Below are positions 59,095-64,000 of a DNA stretch of 64,000 nt, one piece after another (within the stretch, counting starts at the first letter, position 1; the number at the start of each line of letters is the position of its first letter). The DNA comes from Pseudomonas sp. GD04019 (GTDB lineage: Bacteria; Pseudomonadota; Gammaproteobacteria; Pseudomonadales; Pseudomonadaceae): positions 496,001-560,000 of the forward strand of contig NZ_JAOEEA010000001.1 of the NCBI RefSeq assembly GCF_029837695.1, written 5' to 3'. A program made the translations under genes and the position numbers. The notes beneath the pieces were generated by a model, which saw only the letters and a list, made by a program, of their open reading frames with translations, did not search any database and was not told the DNA's origin.

Positions 59095-59349
59095 AAGCAA
59101 ACCTGATAGACGAACATCCTAGAACCGTTGTATCAATAGCGGCCTATGAAGCGTTGTCTAGGAAAGACAAATGCCTCGATCAAAAGATAAACGCGCCAAC
59201 TGTAGCGATGGTAAATTAGCAAGCTAATTTGCGCAGAATTTCAGCACATGCAGCGCACATATGCTCCAACTATGCGACCTAGAGACCCATACCCAGCTCA
59301 GGTGAAGCACCAGAAGCACAAACGGAATCTTAAAGAAGGGATAGCACCA
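59095..59349. other. AT-rich gap before the island ATPase
   Basis: 255 bp without a supported gene. It should contain the promoter of the ATPase cassette, but no clear -35/-10 pair stands out. The ATPase frame is open from 59248, but its preferred start is 59350. Confidence 0.4.
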
Positions 59350-60735
59350 ATGCTAACAAAGCTAGAAGCACATGGATTCAAGAATCTTTTGAATTTCAGC
59401 GTTCATCTAGGGCCTTTCAACTGCATTGCCGGCTTAAATGGCGTAGGAAAATCAAATATATTTGATGTAATAAAATTCCTATCCTTGCTAAGCGACAAAT
59501 CTATTGTCGAAGCCGCCCTCGCAGTTCGAGACTCAGACTCGAGCGACCCTTTAGATATATTCTGGACCAACGGCGAATTCCGAATAGATCGCATCAAACT
59601 AGCTGCCGAAATGATCGTCCCCTTTGACATAATCGATGATTTCGGGAGAAAGTCACAAGCGACATCAACCTTCTTACGGTATGAAGTCGAACTAGCTTGG
59701 GATAAAAACACAGACTCATCTAGTATGCTAGGGCTGTATCTAGCTAAAGAAACTTTGGTTCATATCAACAAAAGCCAAGCCACAAATCTTCTCAACTTCC
59801 CGCTAAGCGCCGCAAAATTCAGAGATAAGATAGTTATAAACAACCGAAAAGGCGCCGGCTTTATTTCAACACAAGTCACAGAAGACAACATTACAGAAAT
59901 ACATCTACACCAAGATGGCAACGGCGGCCAACCACAAAAAATACCAGCAAGACATATTCCAAAGACTGTAATAGCAAACACAAACAGCGCTGTTTGGCCC
60001 ACAATTCTTGCTGCGCGTAGAGAAATGCAATCTTGGCGCTTCCTATCTCTTGAGCCAAGCGCCATGCGACGCTCAAACAAAATGCATGAAGAGGGCAATG
60101 TTGGCTCCGATGGCGGCCGACTGGCGGCCGCACTCTATAAGCTCTACAGAAAAGACCAGAATATCTTCTCTAGAATAGCAAGCCGACTCTCTCAAATAAT
60201 CCCAACTTCGGATGCCAGGGTCGATCTTGACCAAGTGAGACAATTACTGACTATTGAGGTAAAAGAAAGATCAGGGGCGTTCCTACCTGCGCGCGCCTTA
60301 TCGGATGGAACTCTACGTTTTCTCTGCCTTTGCATCATTGCAGAAGACCCAGACTTCAAAGGACTTCTCTGTTTTGAGGAGCCCGAGAATGGCATTCATC
60401 CAGCCAAAATGGGCGCTATGCTTGAATTATTAAAAGAGCTCGCAGTGGACACCAACGAGCAAGTAGATGACGAAAATCCTATGAGGCAAATCCTGATTGC
60501 GACTCACTCACCTGTTCTAGTAAAACTAGAAAACCTCAACGACTTAATTTATGCAGATGTAGTGAAAGTAAAAGGACCGGACGGCAAGCCAGCTTCAACC
60601 ATAAGATGTAAAAGCTTAAAAGACAGCTGGCGCAGCGGAGACAAAGACGAAAGCATTAATAAGGGATCAATCATCTCATACCTTACACTGCCACCATCTA
60701 CTCAAATCAGTCTAGGATTAGAAGAAGAACTATAA
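59350..60735 (+). CDS. OLD/ABC-like AAA ATPase of a two-gene cassette
   Basis: 461 residues from ATG 59350 (MLTKLEAHGFKN) with AAGAAGGG upstream. Walker A G28-L-N-G-V-G-K-S35 after 'LGPFNCIAGLN'. A long middle insertion (~40-310) corresponds to the arms or coiled coil. ABC-like signature 'LSDGTLRFL' at ~317, Walker B 'LLCFEEPENGIHP' at 339-351 with E343/E344, and the switch His in 'LIATHSPVLV' (385-388). This is the AAA_21/AAA_15 layout shared by OLD nucleases, GajA and PARIS AriA, but no Toprim domain is fused. AT-rich with many AAA, ATA, TTA and AGA codons, unlike its neighbours. Ends 9 bp before the DUF4276-like gene. Confidence 0.85.
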   Translation: MLTKLEAHGFKNLLNFSVHLGPFNCIAGLNGVGKSNIFDVIKFLSLLSDKSIVEAALAVRDSDSSDPLDIFWTNGEFRIDRIKLAAEMIVPFDIIDDFGRKSQATSTFLRYEVELAWDKNTDSSSMLGLYLAKETLVHINKSQATNLLNFPLSAAKFRDKIVINNRKGAGFISTQVTEDNITEIHLHQDGNGGQPQKIPARHIPKTVIANTNSAVWPTILAARREMQSWRFLSLEPSAMRRSNKMHEEGNVGSDGGRLAAALYKLYRKDQNIFSRIASRLSQIIPTSDARVDLDQVRQLLTIEVKERSGAFLPARALSDGTLRFLCLCIIAEDPDFKGLLCFEEPENGIHPAKMGAMLELLKELAVDTNEQVDDENPMRQILIATHSPVLVKLENLNDLIYADVVKVKGPDGKPASTIRCKSLKDSWRSGDKDESINKGSIISYLTLPPSTQISLGLEEEL

Positions 60736-60744
60736 GGATATAAA

Positions 60745-61390
60745 ATGAAGATAAACTTCATCTTAACGGGCGAGGGCAGCTCCGACCTACGTCTTGTAGA
60801 GCACATTGAGAACATTTTGATCCAGAATGGATTCGACGAGGCCAGTGGTGAAGCGCCAGACCTTGGCAGGCTTGTAAATCCTCCGGGTCGTACCGTAAGA
60901 GAAAAACTAATTGCCATACTTCAATACTATCCAGATATAGATGCAATATTTGTTCACAGAGATGCTGACGGGACAGGTACAGCGGCAAGAGAGCAGGAGA
61001 TCGCTCTAGCTTGCGGAGGAATAGCTGGACTTCCCACAGTCATCCCTATCATACCAGTCACTATGCTAGAAACATGGCTATTAGCAGATCAAGACGCTAT
61101 AAAAAGAGTGTCCGGAAATCAGAACAACCAAGGCCAGATCACCTGCATACCCGGCCTTAATAGGCTTGAATCCACCAGAGATACTAAAACACTGCTTCTT
61201 GAGGCTCTTTGTGAGGCGAGTGCAGCGCAAGGGGGGGCGATTGGCAAAATTCAAAAAGCGCTTCTCTGATATGAGAGCGCGCTTAACCTATGACTTAGAT
61301 CCTGACGGGCCAGTATCCCAGCTACCGTCATACCAAAGCTTCCGTAATCGGCTACAGCAATTCTCGCAAGAGCGAATCGGAAATATTTAG
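60745..61390 (+). pseudogene. DUF4276-like, Toprim-like partner of the ATPase, split by a frameshift in a G7 run
   Basis: The first frame (60745-61269) encodes 174 residues: MKINFILTGEGSSD opening with E10 and D14, then 'PDIDAIFVHRDADGTG' with D73 and D75, 'VIPIIPVTMLETWLLADQDAI' and 'CIPGLNRLESTRDTKTLLLE'. It then stops soon after G7 at 61231-61237. The next frame, open to 61390, carries the expected C-terminus 'KFKKRFSDMRARLTYDLDPD' and 'LPSYQSFRNRLQQF'. Reading the run as six Gs joins both into one ~214-residue DUF4276-like protein. E...DxD is the arrangement of a Toprim metal site. It may be a real pseudogene, a slippage-controlled gene, or a sequencing error. Confidence 0.7.
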
Positions 61391-61463
61391 TTGAATCAGA
61401 GCGCTATATTGCACTCTCCCAGATATAGAGTGGGTCAATGCCCACTCTTACCAAACTGCCAGC

Positions 61464-62369
61464 TCAGGGCTCATGCCTAGCACCCCGCCCGGCCAGCAGC
61501 AGGCCGCTGACGATCAGCGCGCCGCCTACCCAGTGGTAGGTCTGCAGGCTTTCACCCAGCAATATCCAACCGAGGATGGCGGTGAATACCGGCATCAGGT
61601 AGTTGCTCATGGCCGTGCGCGCGGCGCCCAGTTCGCGCAGGCCGATGTTCCATAGCTGGTAGGCCAGTACCGAGGCGAACAGCGCGGTGTAGCCGATGGC
61701 GGCGAGGTTGGGCAGGCTGGGTTCGAAGCGCGCGCCCTGCCAGAGTTCCCAGGCGTAGAGCGGCGCCAGCATCAGCAGACCGATCAGCACCAGGGCGCCG
61801 AGCAGGGTGAAAGGCGGCAGCTGGAAGTGCGCGCTCCAGCGGCGCAGCAACAGCGAGTACAACGCCCAGTCAAGGGTGGCCAGCACCATCAGCAGGTCGC
61901 CCTTGGCGAAGGACAGGCTGGCCAGCACCTGCCAGTTGCCCTGGGCGATCAGCCACAGCAGGCCGATCAGCGCCACCCCCAGGCCGCCCCAAGCGCGCCG
62001 CGCCGGCCATTCCCCCAGCAGCAGACCCGCGCCGATAAAGGTGGCCAGCGGCAGGCAGGTGCTGACCAGGCTCAGGTTGATCGCCGCGGTGCTCAGCGCC
62101 GCCGTGTAGAGCAGAACATTGTACAGGGTGATGGCCAGCAGCGCGGCGAACCACAGGCGCCAGCCAGCGCTGCGCAACGTGTGGCGATGCTGCCAGAGGG
62201 AGGGGCCGACCAGCGGCAGAAGGATCATCAGGGCCACGGCCCAGCGCCAGAACGCCAGGGAGAATGGCGGGATGGCGCCGGTGAAGGCGCGCGCTACCAG
62301 CGAGTTGCCGGCCCAGAACAGGCTGGCTAGGGCCAAGCCGAGCCAGGCCAGCAGTTGCGCGCGAGGCAC
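61464..62369 (-). CDS. EamA/DMT-family transporter
   Basis: 301 residues from a GTG at 62369, one base after the carbonic anhydrase stop. Ten hydrophobic segments and two EamA repeats, with 'FWAGNSLVARAFTGAIPP' near the N-terminus, 'ALSTAAINLSLVSTCLPLATF' (~92-112) and 'LGAARTAMSNYLMPVFTAILGW' (~250-271). Exports an unknown small molecule. Different from the one at 16933-17793. Ends about 70 bp from the island, so this is where core sequence resumes. Confidence 0.87.
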   Translation of the reverse strand: MPRAQLLAWLGLALASLFWAGNSLVARAFTGAIPPFSLAFWRWAVALMILLPLVGPSLWQHRHTLRSAGWRLWFAALLAITLYNVLLYTAALSTAAINLSLVSTCLPLATFIGAGLLLGEWPARRAWGGLGVALIGLLWLIAQGNWQVLASLSFAKGDLLMVLATLDWALYSLLLRRWSAHFQLPPFTLLGALVLIGLLMLAPLYAWELWQGARFEPSLPNLAAIGYTALFASVLAYQLWNIGLRELGAARTAMSNYLMPVFTAILGWILLGESLQTYHWVGGALIVSGLLLAGRGARHEP

Positions 62370-62370
62370 C

Positions 62371-63015
62371 TCAGGACTGGCCGAACGGGCGCAGGCGGTA
62401 CTGCGGCGGCAGCTGTTCCAGGCCGCTGACGGTGACATTGAGGTTCTTCCAGCGGCCATCCTTGATGCCGTAGATGCAGCCGTGCACCGACAGCTCCTGG
62501 CCGCGATGCCAGGCGTTCTGCACGATGGTGGTGTGGCTGACGTTGGCCACCTGGTGGATGACGTTGAGTTCGCAGAGGCGGTCGACCTTGTCTTCCTCGT
62601 TCTCGATCGTGGCGAAGTGCTCGCGCTGCTCGTAGTAGAGGTCGCGGATCGAGCGCAGCCAGCCGTCGATCAGGCCGAACTGGCGGTCCTGCATGGCCGC
62701 GCGCACGCCGCCGCAGCCGTAGTGGCCGGTGACCAGGATGTGTTTGACCCGCAGCACGTCGACCGCGTACTGGATCACCGAGAGGCAGTTGAGGTCGGTG
62801 TGCAGCACCACGTTGGCCACGTTGCGGTGGACGAAGATATCGCCCGGCAGCAAGCCGACGATCTCGTTGGCCGGCACCCGCGCGTCCGAGCAACCGATCC
62901 AGAGGAACTCAGGCGTCTGCTGCTTGGCCAGCTTGGCGAAGAACTCAGGGTCCTTCTCGTTGACCGCTTCGGCCCAGCGCGCGTTGTTGTCGAACAGGTG
63001 CTGCAGGTCGCTCAT
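62371..63015 (-). CDS. can: Beta-carbonic anhydrase Can
   Basis: 214 residues. Zinc and catalytic residues match E. coli Can exactly in position: C42 and D44 in 'WIGCSDARVPANEIV', H98 and C101 in 'VTGHYGCGGVRAA'. Interconverts CO2 and bicarbonate in the cytoplasm. ATG at 63015. The EamA gene follows after one base and rimI precedes, so the three share orientation. Confidence 0.97.
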   Translation of the reverse strand: MSDLQHLFDNNARWAEAVNEKDPEFFAKLAKQQTPEFLWIGCSDARVPANEIVGLLPGDIFVHRNVANVVLHTDLNCLSVIQYAVDVLRVKHILVTGHYGCGGVRAAMQDRQFGLIDGWLRSIRDLYYEQREHFATIENEEDKVDRLCELNVIHQVANVSHTTIVQNAWHRGQELSVHGCIYGIKDGRWKNLNVTVSGLEQLPPQYRLRPFGQS

Positions 63016-63047
63016 GTGGTGGTCCTTGTCGCCCGCCGCAGCAAGCG

Positions 63048-63500
63048 CTAGTCGATCAGGGTGCAGGCCATTACCAGCGCGTCTTCGCGGCCACCGGCGG
63101 CCGGGTAGTAGTCGCGGCGCCGGCCGACCTCGTTGAAGCCGTAGCGCTCATACAGGCGGTAGGCGCCCTGGTTGCTGGCGCGCACTTCGAGGAAGCATTC
63201 GCCGGCCTTGAGCTCCATCGCCCGACGCATCAGGTGTTCCAGCAGCAGCAGGCCGAGGCCCCGGCCCTGGCTTTGCGGGCGCACGGTGATGTTGAGCAGG
63301 TGCGCCTCGTCGATGATCACCTGGATGATGCCGTGGCCGACCTGTTCGTCGCCGTCGAACATCACCCAGCAGTCGTAGGACTTCAGGCCGTCGGCGAACA
63401 GGTTGCGGTTCCACGGGTGGCTGAAGGCGGCGTTCTCGATCTGCACCACGCGGTCCAGGTCCGCCTCGGTCATCGGGCGGAAACTGATGGCGCCGCTCAT
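63048..63500 (-). CDS. rimI: Ribosomal-protein S18 alanine N-acetyltransferase RimI
   Basis: 150 residues from ATG 63500 (MSGAISFRPM). GNAT motif 'TVRPQSQGRGLGLLLLEHLM' (QxxGxG, ~72-91), and 'LEVRASNQGAYRLYERYGFNEVGRRRDYY' region typical of RimI. Its start overlaps the stop of the upstream gene (ATGA). Confidence 0.92.
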   Translation of the reverse strand: MSGAISFRPMTEADLDRVVQIENAAFSHPWNRNLFADGLKSYDCWVMFDGDEQVGHGIIQVIIDEAHLLNITVRPQSQGRGLGLLLLEHLMRRAMELKAGECFLEVRASNQGAYRLYERYGFNEVGRRRDYYPAAGGREDALVMACTLID

Positions 63501-64000
63501 GCCTCGGCTTTCCAGCGCGGCATCAGCCGGCGCATGGCGCGCCACAGCTCGGCCTTGCGCTGCGGCTCGTCCATCAGCAGCTCCAGGCTCGGTAGCGCCC
63601 AGGCGGCGCCCAGGCCCTCGACCTGCAGCTCGCGGTTGTAGGCCTCCTCGTCCGCCTCACCGGCGAAGCGCACGGCCGGCAGGCCGATCAGCCACAGGCA
63701 GCTGCAGGGCTGGCTTTCCAACTGGCCTGCGAGCACGCCCTGGACATAATCGCGAGCGGCCTCGGGGCCCTGGTCGAGGTTGCCGCGCGACAGCAGTGGC
63801 CAGCGGATCGGCGAGCCGTCGCCGACCTGCTGCGGGGCGTCCGGCAGGCCGGCGGCGCGCAGCAGGTCCTTGAGCAACAGATAGGAAGGGTCGCGGCTCT
63901 GGAAGGACTCGCCAGTGGCCAATTCGACCAGCAGGGCGCAGTCGCCGGCGCGCAGCAGCTGCAGGGCGAAGCGTGGTGGCGGCACCACCGGCTTGACCTC
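63497..64000 (-). CDS. Conserved hypothetical protein upstream of rimI (5' end outside window)
   Basis: About 167 residues are visible. The frame stays open to the window edge, with 'EVKPVVPPPR' at the cut, so the N-terminus lies beyond. Segments: 'FALQLLRAGDCALLVEL', 'GESFQSRDPSYLLLKDLLRAAGL', 'RWPLLSRGNLDQGPEAARDYVQG' region and a C-terminal 'LWRAMRRLMPRWKAEA'. It corresponds to the PA4679-like gene found before rimI in pseudomonads. The fold is unknown. ATGA overlap with rimI suggests co-translation. Confidence 0.75.
   Translation of the reverse strand, partial: EVKPVVPPPRFALQLLRAGDCALLVELATGESFQSRDPSYLLLKDLLRAAGLPDAPQQVGDGSPIRWPLLSRGNLDQGPEAARDYVQGVLAGQLESQPCSCLWLIGLPAVRFAGEADEEAYNRELQVEGLGAAWALPSLELLMDEPQRKAELWRAMRRLMPRWKAEA

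Noticed and set aside
61391..61463. Possible attR copy of the tRNA-Met 3' end closing the island
   Set aside because: I looked for GGTTCAAGTCCCGGTGTAGC or part of it here and found no match. Only a local ACTCT/AGAGT-type hairpin near 61412-61444 is present.

Overview
This window is a high-GC bacterial chromosome segment with a pseudomonad gene set. Gene content and order match the Pseudomonas lineage: urt and ure genes with an acetyltransferase inside the urease operon, phr-pagL-murI-moeB-prmC-prfA-hemA, and the lolB-ispE-tRNA-Gln-prs-rplY-pth-ychF block. Intergenic palindromes of the kind common in Pseudomonas are abundant. Species cannot be fixed from the sequence alone. No rRNA, CRISPR array, prophage, integrase or transposase was seen.

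Layout. (1) 1-17 kb is nitrogen scavenging. A GntR/FCD regulator tail is followed by the urea ABC transporter urtABCDE. Next come a small membrane protein, an ethanolamine module on the minus strand (eutC, eutB, eat permease) with a divergent AraC regulator, and then ureD-ureA-GNAT-GNAT-ureB-ureC. Both urea and ethanolamine catabolism release ammonia. The urease maturation genes ureE/F/G are not here. (2) 17-26.5 kb is a mixed region: a DMT exporter, small proteins, three orphan periplasmic binding proteins, an oxaloacetate decarboxylase of the PEP mutase/isocitrate lyase superfamily, a TonB-dependent receptor with a DUF4198 partner, and an Hsp70-like chaperone. (3) 26.6-35.7 kb is housekeeping: lptG-lptF, pepA, holC, a Pro/Ala-rich protein and valS. 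(4) 35.8-44.2 kb is a nine-gene, tightly overlapping operon: DUF523/DUF1722 protein, LitR/CarH-type MerR regulator, photolyase, NTF2-like, SDR, FAD amine oxidase-like, DUF1365, cyclopropane synthase-like and DUF2878. Four perfect TTGTACAA boxes precede it. It looks like a light-response regulon. (5) 44.2-46.2 kb is an outer-membrane/lipid A group: slyB and a PagP-like gene behind four GTTCAG repeats at 11-bp steps, a YkgJ-type Cys-cluster protein, and pagL. (6) 46.3-58.7 kb is conserved housekeeping (murI, moeB, prmC, prfA, hemA; TPR lipoprotein, lolB, ispE, two tRNA-Gln, prs, rplY, pth, ychF, tRNA-Met). (7) 58.7-61.4 kb is an AT-richer island directly after tRNA-Met. It holds a small membrane protein and a two-gene cassette: an ABC/OLD-like ATPase followed by a DUF4276-like protein with Toprim-like acidic motifs. 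The second gene is split by one extra G in a G7 run. This is the best candidate for an under-described, probably defence-related system. (8) 61.4-64 kb returns to core sequence: EamA transporter, carbonic anhydrase, rimI and a partial gene.

A striking overall feature is the number of intergenic inverted repeats, in at least six families plus two larger elements. They sit in gaps between genes of the same operon, especially in the urt, eut and ure clusters.
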